DNA of 64,000 bases from Natrinema hispanicum (GTDB taxonomy: Archaea; Halobacteriota; Halobacteria; Halobacteriales; Natrialbaceae). Location of the stretch: positions 124,001 through 188,000 of the forward strand of contig NZ_SHMP01000006.1 of NCBI RefSeq assembly GCF_004217335.1, in the 5' to 3' direction. Made by a program: the position numbers and the translations under genes. Positions 35,533-44,997 of the stretch are shown one piece after another; positions within the stretch are counted from its first letter, which is position 1; each line of letters opens with the position of its first letter. Under the pieces are notes generated by a model, which saw only the letters and a list, made by a program, of their open reading frames with translations, searched no databases and was not told where the DNA came from.

Positions 35533-36141
35533 CTATATTTTGTTCGCGGGCGGGACAGTTCGCTCGTCAGGTCGTGCCGTCCCAGCACCGCTGAACAGCA
35601 CGCGAATGCTTGCACCGAGCCCGAGCGCGCCGGCGAGACCAGCAACCGCGATGGTCGCCGGTAGTGCCAGCCCGGCGAGCCCGCTTACGAGCGAGCCGAC
35701 GACGATGCCAACCCACAGCCGGTCAGTGCCGAGCCGCGAGGCGATCGTCCGGCCGATCGCGGCGAGCCCGATCGCAAGTACCACCGGAATGACCGCCGCT
35801 CCGAGAATGACCAGCGGGATGCCGAAGAACACCCCGATACTGGTGTCGACGATAAGATAGCCCGTCCCCGCGAGACCGCTGACAACGAGCAGACTCGGGC
35901 CACCGATCCCGATCGAGATTACGGGGCTCTGTCGCGATTTCCGGACCGCTTTGCTCCCGTACCGATGGAGCAACCCGAGCACGATCGTCGTGACGAGCAC
36001 AGCGACGACGAACTGGATTCCAACCCGAACGAACGGCTCGAGCGATCGATACGCTGCGATCGTGCCATCCGCGCCGGACAGCGAGACGGCCGACCCCAGC
36101 CCTGGGCGCCCACCGATAGTATATAAGTCTAATGGCCACAT
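35533..36141 (-). CDS. Membrane protein of unknown function
   Basis: 202 residues with about five to six hydrophobic segments, Gly/Ala/Val-rich (VRVGIQFVVAVLVTTIVLGLL, then SIGIGGPSLLVVSGLAG and later segments). No motif or family recognised. It sits inside the accessory block, oriented opposite to the signal peptidase, and may be part of the same cassette. Coding status rests on length and a consistent membrane pattern. Confidence 0.68.
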   Translation of the reverse strand: MWPLDLYTIGGRPGLGSAVSLSGADGTIAAYRSLEPFVRVGIQFVVAVLVTTIVLGLLHRYGSKAVRKSRQSPVISIGIGGPSLLVVSGLAGTGYLIVDTSIGVFFGIPLVILGAAVIPVVLAIGLAAIGRTIASRLGTDRLWVGIVVGSLVSGLAGLALPATIAVAGLAGALGLGASIRVLFSGAGTARPDERTVPPANKI

Positions 36142-36297
36142 CGACGTATATTACACGGGAGCTTATAATAGAACTTTTGATTGTAAGGATGACATTCCGT
36201 TTGACAGCGAGACAGTCGTCCGTATCGGTCCGGCCTGCATTTGAAGGATGATCGTGATGAGACGCGGTCACACCCGAGCACGCGGGTAGTTCGACGG

Positions 36298-36391
36298 GTT
36301 TAAGTCTGCGATGACACTTGGTTCAACGGAGACAGGCATCGCCTGTTTCACTGACCCGTAGGAGCACTCCTGCGTACTACGGAGGTGAACG
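36298..36391 (+). promoter_or_regulatory. Promoter and structured 5' leader of the L1-L10-L12 operon
   Basis: TATA-like GTTTAAGT at 36298-36304 places the transcript start near 36328, giving a leader of about 64 bases, unlike the leaderless neighbours. The leader has a hairpin ACAGGC-ATC-GCCTGT (36332-36346) and a second pairing CCGTAG (36356-36361) with CTACGG (36377-36382), which overlaps the ribosome-binding GGAGGTGA (36381-36388). This fits translational autocontrol by L1, known for archaeal L1 operons. Confidence 0.6.
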
Positions 36392-37024
36392 ATGGCAGAT
36401 TCGGATATTGAAACAGCAGTAGCCCGCGCACTCGAGGATTCGCCCGATCGGAACTTTACCGAGACGGTCGACCTCGCGATTAATCTGCGCGACCTAGACC
36501 TGAACGAACCGTCGAACCGCGTTGACGAGTCGATCGTCCTTCCGTCCGGAACCGGACAGGAAACTCGCATCGTCGTCATCGCCGAGGGAGAAACCGCAGT
36601 CCGTGCCGAAGAGGCAGCGGACGAGGTCCTCTCGGGAGACGACGTGGCCGATCTGGACGACGACGAGGCCAAGGACATGGCCGACGAGACGGACTTCTTC
36701 ATCGCCGAAGAGGCGATGATGCAAGACATCGCCCGGCACCTGGGTACCATTCTTGGTCCCCGCGGTAAGATGCCGGACCCGCTCGCACCCGACGACGACG
36801 TCGTCGAAACCGTCAACCGGCTCAAAAACACCGTGCAGCTTCGCTCCGGTGACCGACGAACCTTCCACACCCTCGTCGGTGCCGAAGACATGGATGCCGA
36901 AGCGATCGCCGACAACATCGACGTCATCCTGCGTCGCCTGCACGCCGACCTCGAGAAGGGGCCCCAGAACATCGACGCCGTCTACGTGAAGACGACGATG
37001 GGGCCGTCCGTGGAGGTGGCCTAG
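36392..37024 (+). CDS. rpl1: 50S ribosomal protein L1
   Basis: 210 residues from [40 protein letters not shown], then the RNA-binding region [13 protein letters not shown] and the C-terminal [10 protein letters not shown] are L1 signatures. It forms the L1 stalk and in archaea represses its own operon by binding the mRNA leader. The gene has a strong Shine-Dalgarno and a long leader. L10 follows 1 base after the stop. Confidence 0.96.
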   Translation: MADSDIETAVARALEDSPDRNFTETVDLAINLRDLDLNEPSNRVDESIVLPSGTGQETRIVVIAEGETAVRAEEAADEVLSGDDVADLDDDEAKDMADETDFFIAEEAMMQDIARHLGTILGPRGKMPDPLAPDDDVVETVNRLKNTVQLRSGDRRTFHTLVGAEDMDAEAIADNIDVILRRLHADLEKGPQNIDAVYVKTTMGPSVEVA

Positions 37025-37025
37025 A

Positions 37026-38066
37026 ATGAGCGCACAGGCTGAACGCAAAACCGAGAACCTTCCCCAGTGGAAGAAAGAGGAAGTCGACGAGCTTGCCGAG
37101 ATCATCGGCGAGTACGAGAGCGTCGGCATCGTCGGCATCGCCGGCATTCCTTCGAAGCAGCTTCAGGACATGCGCCGCGACCTGCACGGCACCGCCGAGT
37201 TGCGCGTCAGCCGCAACACGCTGCAGGTCCGTGCGCTTGAGGACGCCGGCCTCGACGACCTCGTCGAACACATCGAGGGACAGGTCGGAATCATCGGCAC
37301 GAACGAGAACCCGTTCTCGCTGTACAAGGAGCTCGAGGCGTCGAAGACGCCCGCTCCGATCAACGAGGGCGAGGTCGCACCCAACGACATCGTGATCCCC
37401 GAAGGGGACACCGGTGTCGACCCGGGGCCGTTTGTCGGCGAACTCCAGAGCATCGGCGCGAACGCACGCATCGAAGAGGGTTCGATCCAGGTCATGGAGG
37501 ACTCGACGGTCTTAGAGGCCGGCGAGGAAGTCTCTGCAGATCTGTCGAACGTCCTCAACGAGTTGGGTATCGAACCCAAGGAAGTCGGGCTCGACCTGCG
37601 CGCCGTCATCGCTGACGGTGTCCTGTTCGACCCCGCGGACCTCGACATCGACGTCGAAGCCTACCAGAGCGACGTGTCGACGGCCGCTGCTCGCGCCCAG
37701 AACCTCTCGATCAACGCGAGCTTCCCGACCGCGGCGACCGCACCGACGCTCATCGCCAAGGCCACGGGCGAGGCCAAGAGCCTCGGCCTGCAGGCCGCGA
37801 TCGAGGACGAAGCCCTCATGCCCGACCTCGTCAGCAAGGCCGACGCACAGCTGCGTGCGCTCGCGACCCAGATCGACGACGAGGAGGCACTCCCTGAGGA
37901 GCTTCAGGACGTCGAGGCGGCCGCTCCGGCGGCAGCCGACGACGAGGACGAATCGGCAGACGACCAGACCGAAGACGAGACTGAGACCGAGGACGCCGAC
38001 GCCGACGATGACGACGACGAAGACGGCGGCGACGGCGCAGCCGGTCTCGGCGAAATGTTCGGATAA
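37026..38066 (+). CDS. rpl10: 50S ribosomal protein L10 (P0)
   Basis: 346 residues, the long archaeal P0-type. The N-terminal L10 core has [16 protein letters not shown] and [20 protein letters not shown]; the middle insertion of archaeal P0 follows, and the C terminus has a very acidic hinge (Asp/Glu run near residues 300-335) ending GLGEMFG, like L12. It anchors L12 dimers at the stalk base. Starts almost at the L1 stop. Confidence 0.96.
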   Translation: MSAQAERKTENLPQWKKEEVDELAEIIGEYESVGIVGIAGIPSKQLQDMRRDLHGTAELRVSRNTLQVRALEDAGLDDLVEHIEGQVGIIGTNENPFSLYKELEASKTPAPINEGEVAPNDIVIPEGDTGVDPGPFVGELQSIGANARIEEGSIQVMEDSTVLEAGEEVSADLSNVLNELGIEPKEVGLDLRAVIADGVLFDPADLDIDVEAYQSDVSTAAARAQNLSINASFPTAATAPTLIAKATGEAKSLGLQAAIEDEALMPDLVSKADAQLRALATQIDDEEALPEELQDVEAAAPAAADDEDESADDQTEDETETEDADADDDDDEDGGDGAAGLGEMFG

Positions 38067-38087
38067 CGACTCACGGAGGATACACCA

Positions 38088-38432
38088 ATGGAATACGTAT
38101 ACGCTGCACTCATCCTGAACGAATCGGGCGAAGAGATCAACGAAGACAACCTCACGAACGTGCTCGACGCTGCCGGCGTCGACGTCGAAGAGTCCCGCGT
38201 CAAGGCGCTCGTCGCCGCGCTCGAGGACGTCGACATCGACGAGGCCGTCGAGGAAGCCGCTGCCGTCCCCGCTGGCGGAGCCGCCGCAGGCGGTGCCGCA
38301 GCCGCGGAAGGTGGCGACGACGACGGCGACGAGGCTGAAGAGACCAGCGACGTGCCGGACACGGCGGACGAAGACGAAGAAGAAGAGGACGAAGAGGCCA
38401 GCGGCGAGGGCCTCGGCGAACTCTTCGGATAA
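38088..38432 (+). CDS. rpl12: 50S ribosomal protein L12 (P1)
   Basis: 114 residues. N-terminal [19 protein letters not shown] with [20 protein letters not shown] is the dimerisation part; then an Ala/Gly hinge, an acidic stretch, and GEGLGELFG, the factor-binding tail shared with L10. It recruits translation factors to the ribosome. Last gene of the operon; GGAGGATACACC before the ATG serves as ribosome-binding site. Confidence 0.96.
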   Translation: MEYVYAALILNESGEEINEDNLTNVLDAAGVDVEESRVKALVAALEDVDIDEAVEEAAAVPAGGAAAGGAAAAEGGDDDGDEAEETSDVPDTADEDEEEEDEEASGEGLGELFG

Positions 38433-38470
38433 CGTCTCCGTCGACCCGGTTTCGACGAGTTGCACACACC

Positions 38471-38480
38471 GATTTTTTCT
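38471..38480 (+). terminator. T-run terminator after rpl12
   Basis: GATTTTTTCT lies about 40 bases after the rpl12 stop. Archaeal RNA polymerase stops at such T stretches without a hairpin. It separates the ribosomal operon from the permease gene. Confidence 0.5.
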
Positions 38481-38579
38481 TGGGCTCGCGGATGAGTGGC
38501 GACACCCGCGGCTGTAGGCACTGACCCGCGGCTCCGCGTGGCCGAGTGCTTATACGTGAAGGCGCGGCCAGAGTCAGCG

Positions 38580-39818
38580 ATGCCTGCCCCGGTCGAGGTC
38601 GTCGTCAAGCCGGCGCTGACACTGCAGTTGTTTGCGTGGGTGCTCGCCGGATCGCTGTGTGGGACCTGTAGCGGACTCGTTCCGGGACTGCATGCCAACA
38701 ACTTTGCACTCCTGCTGGCGGGAATCGCACCGTCAGTCCCCGGCCCACCGCTGTTCGTCGGCTGTGCGATGCTCTCCGCCGGTGTCGTCCACACCTTCCT
38801 GAACGCCGTGCCGGCGATGGCACTCGGCGTTCCCGATGCGGAGATGGCCGTCACTGCGCTGCCGGGTCATCGGCTGGTCCTCGAGGGACGAGGCTACGAA
38901 GCGATCAGGCTCTCTGCGCTCGGCAGTCTGCTCGCTGTCCTCGCCGCGGTGCCGCTTGCCGTTCCCGTAACCCGGGTCATAACGGCCGTCTACCCGACGA
39001 TACGGGCACAGCTGTCACTGATACTCGCGATGATCGTGACCGCGCTGGTCGCATCGGAACCGACGTGGCGACGCCGCCTTGGCGGCCTGCTTTCGTTCGG
39101 GCTGGCGACCGGGCTCGGCGCGCTCACGCTGGATCTGTCACCGGCGGCCCCGCTCGAGGCTGGCGGCACCCTCGCGCCGCTGTTTGCTGGCCTCTTCGGG
39201 GCACCGGTGTTGATCGACGCGGTTCGTGGGAGTGGTCTTCCGAGTCAGGACGGCTCCGGGATCACAATGTCGCGCGGGCTCGTCGGGCTAACGGCGCTTG
39301 CCGGGACGCTCGCGGGTGCCGCAGTCGGCTATCTCCCCGGTATCACGGCGGCGATCGCGGCCGTTGCGGTGCTCGTCGTCGTCCCGGACGGAGCCACCGA
39401 TCGAGGATATATCGTCGCGACCAGCGGCGTCGACACCGCAAACACGATCTTCGCTCTCTTTGCGCTGGTTGCCATCGGCCAGCCCCGGACCGGCGTGCTG
39501 GTCGCCGTCGACAGTCTGGGCGTACCACTCGAGCTCCCGATCCTGCTTGCGGCCGTCGTGCTCGCGGGTCTCGCCGGCTTCGCGCTCGTACTCGTCGTTG
39601 GAGATGCCTATCTCGAGTTCGTCGGTCGACTTCCCTACTGGCAGCTGTCGGGAGCCGCTCTCGCGCTGTTGCTCGTCCTTTCGTATCTGTTTACCGGCGT
39701 AGTGGGAATCGCGATCTTCCTCGCTGCGGCCACAGTCGGGATGGTGCCGGTTCAACTGGGGGCCCGCCGTGTTCATCTGATGGGTGTCCTGATCGGCCCG
39801 CTACTGCTCGGGCTCTGA
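38580..39818 (+). CDS. TctA-type membrane transporter, archaeal branch
   Basis: 412 residues with about ten to eleven membrane segments. GTCSGLVPGLHANNFALLL and the later GAAVGYLPGITAAIAAVAVLV are the paired GxxxGxxPGxxxN/A signatures of the tripartite tricarboxylate transporter permease (TctA) family; SGVDTANTIFALFALVAIG is also typical. No binding protein or small membrane subunit is adjacent, as usual in archaea. The ATG at 38580 has a TATA-like CTTATACG about 30 bases upstream. Its end overlaps the converging BtpA gene by 18 bases. Confidence 0.85.
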   Translation: MPAPVEVVVKPALTLQLFAWVLAGSLCGTCSGLVPGLHANNFALLLAGIAPSVPGPPLFVGCAMLSAGVVHTFLNAVPAMALGVPDAEMAVTALPGHRLVLEGRGYEAIRLSALGSLLAVLAAVPLAVPVTRVITAVYPTIRAQLSLILAMIVTALVASEPTWRRRLGGLLSFGLATGLGALTLDLSPAAPLEAGGTLAPLFAGLFGAPVLIDAVRGSGLPSQDGSGITMSRGLVGLTALAGTLAGAAVGYLPGITAAIAAVAVLVVVPDGATDRGYIVATSGVDTANTIFALFALVAIGQPRTGVLVAVDSLGVPLELPILLAAVVLAGLAGFALVLVVGDAYLEFVGRLPYWQLSGAALALLLVLSYLFTGVVGIAIFLAAATVGMVPVQLGARRVHLMGVLIGPLLLGL

Positions 39819-40640
39819 GTTCCGAGCTGCAGCGACGAGGTCCGCGACGCGCTCGCTGGCGACCGGTGCGGTCGTCTTTCCGCCCGCTTTGAGCGCGGTC
39901 CCCACGATGACGCCGTCCGCGCCCGCCGCGAGACAGTCGCCGACCGTTTCACTCGTCACACCGCTGCCGACGAACACCGGGACCCGATCGTGACCGTGCG
40001 CTGCGAGCGTGTCGGCGACGGACTCGACGTCCGCGAGCGGTGTTTCGACGCCCGTACCTGGTCCGGAGACGATCACGCCGTCTGCCTTGCCGCGGTCGAC
40101 CGTCTCGAGCGCTGCCCGATCGATCGGTTGCTCGCCGACTGGCGTCGCGTGTTTGACGTGGACATCCGCAAGGATCGCGACGTTGGTTGCGAGCCGATCA
40201 TGGAGCCGAAGCGTTTCGTGGGCGCGGCCCTCGAGGACCCCTTGGTCCGTCGCGGCGGTACCGACGTGGACGTTGACACGGACGAACGCGGCATCAACGG
40301 CTGCGGCGATCGACAGCGCTGCCTCAGCGTCGTTGCGAAGCACGTTGATACCGACCGGCACGTCGACGGCGTCGGTCAGGTCCGTCGCGATCGCCGTCAT
40401 TTCGGCGACGACGTGTTTCGGCACGTCATCCGGATAGAACGGTGCATCGCCGAAGTTCTCGAGGATGAGCCCGTTGATTCCGCTATCTGCGAGTCGGCGT
40501 GCGTCCTCGAGCGCACGGGCTCGGACGGCATCGCGGTCGCCGTCGAACCCCGGTGCGCCGGGCAGCGCCGGCAGGTGAACCATGCCGACGACGGGCTGGT
40601 CGGTATCGAAGCGCTCGAGCAGTGCTGTCCGCGTGGTCAT
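39801..40640 (-). CDS. BtpA/SgcQ family TIM-barrel protein
   Basis: 279 residues. VVGMVHLPALPGAPGFDG, GINGLILENFGDAPFY and DVPVGINVLRNDAEAALSIA are BtpA family motifs, followed by VGSGVTSETVGDCLAAGADGVIVG, a phosphate-binding TIM-barrel end. BtpA aids photosystem I stability in cyanobacteria; archaeal members have unknown, probably metabolic, roles (nucleoside or sugar-phosphate). Ends inside the TctA gene on the opposite strand. Confidence 0.88.
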   Translation of the reverse strand: MTTRTALLERFDTDQPVVGMVHLPALPGAPGFDGDRDAVRARALEDARRLADSGINGLILENFGDAPFYPDDVPKHVVAEMTAIATDLTDAVDVPVGINVLRNDAEAALSIAAAVDAAFVRVNVHVGTAATDQGVLEGRAHETLRLHDRLATNVAILADVHVKHATPVGEQPIDRAALETVDRGKADGVIVSGPGTGVETPLADVESVADTLAAHGHDRVPVFVGSGVTSETVGDCLAAGADGVIVGTALKAGGKTTAPVASERVADLVAAARNSEPEQ

Positions 40641-40758
40641 ACCAGTGCTGAGAGCGCGAACGGGATAACGTGCTGTGGTAGCGAGAACGATGGGCTCGAG
40701 CCGGCAATCTCCTCCCCCATCACGGCTGTTTTCTCTCCGCCGTGGCTATCTCTCTCCG

Positions 40759-41860
40759 ATGGCCGACTTGCTCTCCACGTTGTCGCTGCGCGAAACGGAG
40801 ATTCCGAATCGCATCGCTGTCTCTCCGATGTGTCAGTACTCCTGTGAGCCCGACGGGCTGGCGACCGACTGGCACCAGGTTCATCTCGGGAGCCGCGCTG
40901 TCGGTGGTGCAGGCATCGTCATGACCGAGGCAACTGCAGTCGAACCACGCGGTCGCATCACGCCCTCCGACCTCGGGATCTGGAGCGACGAGCACGCGGC
41001 AGCGCTCGAGCCGATCACCGAGTTCATCCGCGATCAGGGGTCCGTGCCGGGGATCCAACTCGCCCACGCAGGTCACAAGGCGAGCAAAAGCGCGGCCGTG
41101 GGAGGGTAACGTGCCGAAACAGCCCGATGAGGGTGGCTGGGAAGTGCTCTCTCCGTCGCCGAGTGCCTACCCACCGTTCGACGGCGACCGGCCGGCACTG
41201 TGCAAGGCCGACACGGACGACATTCAGGACGTGATCGACGCCTACCGCGCCGCGGCCGAGCGCTCGCTCGAGGCTGGCTTCGAGATCGCCGAGGTGCATG
41301 CAGCCCACGGCTATCTGCTCCACGAGTTCCTCTCGCCGGTCACGAACCGCCGGACGGACAACTACGGCGGCAGCTTCGAGAACCGAACCCGACTGCTCCG
41401 CGAAGTCGTCACCGCAGTCCGTGAGGTCTGGCCGACCGAGAAGCCGCTTTTCGTCCGCATTTCCGGCACCGACTGGCTCGAGGTCCGCGAGTCGTGGAAT
41501 ATCGAACAGTCCATGCGGCTGGCCGACGATCTCGCCCGCCTCGGCGTCGATCTGATCGACGTTAGCTCGGGCGGACTCCACCCTGAACAGGAGGCCCCTG
41601 GCGGTCCAAACTTCCAGGTGCCACTGGCTGAACGCGTCCGCAGGGGGACCGACGTCGCCGTCGGCGCGGTCGGCGGCATCACCGAACCCCAACAGGCCGA
41701 CGCGCTGGTTCGCAACGGCCGCACCGACATCGTGCTCGTCGGACGGGAGTTCCTGCGCGATCCGTACTTTGGGCTCCGTGCTGTCGGCGATCTCGAGCGC
41801 GACCCGGACGACATCGCAGAACAGTGGCCGGTTCAGTACCGGCGGGCCGTCGACAAATAG
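40759..41860 (+). pseudogene. Old Yellow Enzyme family flavin oxidoreductase, frameshifted
   Basis: First frame 40759-41109: MADLLSTLSLRETEIPNRI, VSPMCQYSCEPDGLATDWH, GIQLAHAGHKAS, then a stop. The family motif ARPWEG continues one frame later (through EGNVPKQPDEGGWEV) to 41860, with EVHAAHGYLLHEFLSP, NYGGSFENRTR and VLVGREFLRDPYF. All OYE/YqjM regions are present, so the protein would be full length except for one extra A in the AAAA run at 41086-41089. It would be an FMN ene-reductase. True inactivation or a sequence error cannot be told apart. Confidence 0.88.
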
Positions 41861-41936
41861 CTCGGGACTCGCTTGCCGTCGGCTAACGCTACAACGGTCT
41901 TCCCGGCAGGGCAGCTGTCGAGATGGTCAGTGACTG

Positions 41937-42017
41937 AGACGGGCTGCTGTCCCGCTGTCCCGGTGGAACCACACTGCTGGTCGTGGCCGGCCGGCACTGA
42001 CTGACAGGAGTCCGTCT
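41937..42017 (-). repeat. Intergenic inverted-end repeat, copy F
   Basis: Ends AGACGGGC and GTCCGTCT. Read on the minus strand it begins ACGGACTCCTGTCAG and ends GGGACAGCAGCCCGTCT. It starts 8 bases after the stop of the redoxin gene at 42026. The inner arms differ (CCAC and GTGG), so pairing is kept with other bases. Confidence 0.7.
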
Positions 42018-42025
42018 GCTGTCCT

Positions 42026-42589
42026 CTAGTCGTCTTTCCACTTGATCGAACAGCCCTGTGACGGCTGCCACTCGAGATCGACTTCCTCGCCGGCCAGTAC
42101 GGCATCGATTGCCTCCCGAATGTGGAACCTGGTTGGCTCGTCGTCGGGGTTCAGCGCGTCATCGAGACGGCCATGATAGACCAGCCGGAACTCGCCGTCC
42201 GACCGGGCAAAGAGGAATGGATCCGGCGTGCAGACCGCACCGTACGCTCGGGCGACATCCTGACGCTCGTCACGGAGATAGGCGTCGTAGTCGATTGTTC
42301 CGTCGTCGACGTACGTTTGCATCGCCTCGAACGAGTCGTCGGGATATTCCTCGGCATCGTTGGGGTTGATTCCGACGACCGCAACGTCGTCATACTCCGC
42401 CGAGAGGTCGTTCAGCAGGTCGAACTTCGCCTGTGCGTACGGACAGTGATTACACGTAAAGACGACCAACAGTGCCTCGTTGTCGACAAACGACTCGAGC
42501 GAGTAGGGGTTCCCGTCAACACCCTCGAGTTCGAAGTCTGGCGCGGCGTCGCCAGCCTCGAGTTCGGAGTCGGATTCCATCAGTACCAT
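42026..42589 (-). CDS. Thioredoxin-fold redoxin (AhpC/TSA-like)
   Basis: 187 residues from MVLMESDSELEAGDAAPDF. FELEGVDGNPYSLES and the redox motif VVFTCNHCPYAQAKFDLL with CxxC are typical of a redoxin/thioredoxin-like protein; VVGINPNDAEEYPDDS and ARAYGAVCTPDPFLF follow, as in the family with a cis-Pro. The C-terminal QPSQGCSIKWKDD is a family tail. It reduces or oxidises protein thiols in the cytoplasm. Upstream in-frame start at 42649 is not favoured. Repeat copy F lies right after its stop. Confidence 0.88.
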   Translation of the reverse strand: MVLMESDSELEAGDAAPDFELEGVDGNPYSLESFVDNEALLVVFTCNHCPYAQAKFDLLNDLSAEYDDVAVVGINPNDAEEYPDDSFEAMQTYVDDGTIDYDAYLRDERQDVARAYGAVCTPDPFLFARSDGEFRLVYHGRLDDALNPDDEPTRFHIREAIDAVLAGEEVDLEWQPSQGCSIKWKDD

Positions 42590-42672
42590 GCCAGATCGTT
42601 CGGGTCGTTCGTCCTTAACGCTCCCGCTCAGCTTGGCTGGCTCGAGCAACTAGTCGGTGACGGAGACATGTG

Positions 42673-42748
42673 ACTGGCTGCTCACTGATCGGGGCCGTCG
42701 TCTGGTTGGTAGCCAGATCGACAGCCTGTGCTGACTGTCAGGCTCGTC
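42673..42748 (-). repeat. Possible degenerate copy of the intergenic repeat
   Basis: ACTGGCTGCT on the left and GCTGACTGTCAGGCTCGTC on the right resemble the ends of copy F, but spacing and inner arms are poor. It lies between the divergent redoxin and FMN-binding genes. Counted only as a possible decayed copy. Confidence 0.3.
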
Positions 42749-42788
42749 GTGACAACCTCTTTTCTTCGCTCGGATCGTCAACCGGGAT

Positions 42789-43238
42789 ATGCAAGGGTTG
42801 CGCTGGCTCCAGATGAGCGACGACGAGATCGCTGACTTCCTCGGTCGTGGTGGGACAGGCGTGCTTTCGTTTGCCCCCGGGTCAGACGAGCCGCCGGTTT
42901 CGATACCGGTGTCCTACGGCTACAACGCGGATGAGAAACGGTTGTACTATCAGCTGTCGACGCCCGAAGACAGCCGGAAGAGCGATCTCATCGACCAGCC
43001 CGTCTCCTTTGTCGTCTACGGCAGATCCGACGGCAAGTGGGAAAGCGTCATCGCGACGGGCACGCTCGACGATATCGAGGAGAAACCGTACGAATCCAGT
43101 GCGGTACAGGGGATGTGGGCGATTCAAATCCCGCACGTCGACATCTTCGAACGGCCGCGAGACGAGGTCACGTTCCACTTTTTCAGCCTCGATCCCGACA
43201 CGCTGACGGGACGGAAAGAGGTTCCATCTCGGTCCTGA
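42789..43238 (+). CDS. Pyridoxamine 5'-phosphate oxidase-like FMN-binding protein
   Basis: 149 residues. MQGLRWLQMSDDEIADFLG, GTGVLSFAPGSDEPPVSIPVSYGY and VSFVVYGRSDGKWESVIATG match the split beta-barrel of haloarchaeal pyridoxamine-oxidase-like proteins (FMN or F420 binding). Full family length. It probably reduces or binds a small flavin or F420 substrate. Substrate unknown. Divergent from the redoxin gene. Confidence 0.85.
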   Translation: MQGLRWLQMSDDEIADFLGRGGTGVLSFAPGSDEPPVSIPVSYGYNADEKRLYYQLSTPEDSRKSDLIDQPVSFVVYGRSDGKWESVIATGTLDDIEEKPYESSAVQGMWAIQIPHVDIFERPRDEVTFHFFSLDPDTLTGRKEVPSRS

Positions 43239-43301
43239 TCGGTCCGTGACAGCTCCCCACCCGTAACTGGACGCAGTAACCGACAAATCGGCAGATCGGT
43301 G

Positions 43302-43529
43302 CTAGCCGAACAGTTCAGCGATCGAGAGCAGGACGCTTGGAACGACGAGCAAGGCGATCCCACCGACGATCAGGACGAGCGGCAAGACGAGTATCCCCAT
43401 GTCGGTCAGCAGCCAGAGTCCAAGGCCGGCTACCACCGCAACCAATCCGACCAGCCGAAGCAGCCAGACGAATACGCCTTCGAGCTCCGAATCGGCGACG
43501 AGATCGACGAGTTCGAGCACATCGTCCAT
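43302..43529 (-). CDS. Small two-helix membrane protein
   Basis: 75 residues: MDDVLELVDLVADSELEG, then two hydrophobic segments (WLLRLVGLVAVVAGLGLWLL and VLPLVLIVGGIALLVVPSVLL) and a short end. A hairpin membrane protein of unknown function. Coding status rests on the consistent hydrophobic pattern and the short gap to its neighbours. Confidence 0.62.
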   Translation of the reverse strand: MDDVLELVDLVADSELEGVFVWLLRLVGLVAVVAGLGLWLLTDMGILVLPLVLIVGGIALLVVPSVLLSIAELFG

Positions 43530-43685
43530 AGCCGACTAAATCTGTCAACTCACATCACTTGAATCCAGTGCTCGACCATTCTGGGGCCGTGTCAACGCAG
43601 CTATCGTCTCGAGACCGATCTACTGCTGCTGAATCACGGGGTGCGACGACTTACATATTTGTACCTTCAGGATCATCGACGGGGT

Positions 43686-44381
43686 ATGAAGACACTTGAG
43701 GTCACCGACGAACAGTACGCCTGCATTCAGCATCTCCGTGAGGAGATCTCCGAATCCGTCGTTGGCAAGTACGGCTTCGTCCGCGAACGCGATGCCGTCC
43801 AGTTCCTGATCGACAATCTCGACGGCGAGATCGAACTCGACGCCGACGAGTTCGACTCCTCGGCGACCGACGACGTCGCGGCCTCCGTCGGCGCTGCCAT
43901 CGACGGCGACGACGATCCCTACGAACTCGAGGAAGTCTCCTACAGCGAAGACGAGGCAACGACGGGCGACAAGCGACTGGACGACGACGCCGACCGCGAA
44001 CCCGAGGTGACTGACCTGGCGGCGACCGACGACGAATCCGCAGAGAGCGGCTCGGAGACGGACGACGGGAACGACGAATCCGGTCTTGGGACGGACGCAG
44101 CCGACAGAATCGAGACGGATGTCGACGAAGGCACGACGACGGACAGCACTGATGGCACTGATGCGATCGGCTCGACCAACGATGGCAGCGACGGGGATGG
44201 ATCGGCCGACGATGACGATATGTTAAACGAGATGATGAGCCTGCTCGAGACCCACGACGACAAGTGGCAGGAATCGAGTTCGGCGGACTACCGGTATGCC
44301 GTCGACCTCCCCGACGGCTCGACCGAACAGGTCCAGACGAAAGACGACGTGCGGGCGTTGCTGTTCAAGAATTACCGCTGA
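43686..44381 (+). CDS. Haloarchaeal protein with acidic linker, unknown function
   Basis: 231 residues from MKTLEVTDEQYACIQHLRE. The N-terminal 50 residues (SVVGKYGFVRERDAVQFLIDN) may be a small helical domain of the ribbon-helix-helix kind; the middle is a 130-residue Asp/Ser/Thr-rich linker; the last 50 residues (YRYAVDLPDGSTEQVQTKDDVRALLF) form a compact conserved-looking end. Function unknown. Not related to the Lrp gene that follows. Confidence 0.75.
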   Translation: MKTLEVTDEQYACIQHLREEISESVVGKYGFVRERDAVQFLIDNLDGEIELDADEFDSSATDDVAASVGAAIDGDDDPYELEEVSYSEDEATTGDKRLDDDADREPEVTDLAATDDESAESGSETDDGNDESGLGTDAADRIETDVDEGTTTDSTDGTDAIGSTNDGSDGDGSADDDDMLNEMMSLLETHDDKWQESSSADYRYAVDLPDGSTEQVQTKDDVRALLFKNYR

Positions 44382-44509
44382 ACCTCGACGACGAGTACGG
44401 CACGGTCTTTGCCTCATCCGGGCAGTCACGCGGGAACGCAGCCTGTCGTCGGTGCGCCGAACGCGACAAGAACGTTAGACCTTTACTCGCGCTCGCGCTT
44501 CGAAGGGAT

Positions 44510-44995
44510 ATGAGCGAACGCGAGGTGCTCGAGTTGCTTCGTGAGAACGCGCGATACTCGGCGGCCGATATTGCGCGAATGACCGACCTCGAGGAAGCCG
44601 AGGTCGAGGCAGCCATCGAGGAACTCGAGGCAGCAGGTCTGGTACGTGGCTACCAGGCGGTCGTCGACTGGGATCGGCTCGAGGACGAGCGCGTCCGCGC
44701 CGAGGTCGAGTTGAACGTCCGTCTCGACCGCGAGACGGGCTACGACGACATCGCAGAGCGCCTCGCACGGTTCCCGCAGGTCACGGCCTTGCGGCTGGTC
44801 AGCGGCGATTACGACTTCGATATGGAAGTCGAAGGCGACTCCATCCGCGAGGTTTCCCAATTCATCAGCGAGAAGGTCGCGCCCGTCCCCGAGATCACCC
44901 AGACGGTCACCCATTACGTGATGACCTCCTACAAGGAAAACGGGATCGAACTCGGTGATGGCGAGGACGACGACCGCCTCTCCTATTCACCCTGA
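44510..44995 (+). CDS. Lrp/AsnC family transcription regulator
   Basis: 161 residues from MSEREVLELLRENARYSAAD. DIARMTDLEEAEVEAAIEELEAAGLVRGYQAVVDW is the winged helix; the C-terminal RAM domain follows (VRAEVELNVRLDRETGYDD, VTALRLVSGDYDFDMEVEG). It probably binds an amino acid and controls amino-acid genes. The aminotransferase gene starts 2 bases after its stop, so both are co-transcribed and related in function. Confidence 0.93.
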   Translation: MSEREVLELLRENARYSAADIARMTDLEEAEVEAAIEELEAAGLVRGYQAVVDWDRLEDERVRAEVELNVRLDRETGYDDIAERLARFPQVTALRLVSGDYDFDMEVEGDSIREVSQFISEKVAPVPEITQTVTHYVMTSYKENGIELGDGEDDDRLSYSP

Positions 44996-44997
44996 CA

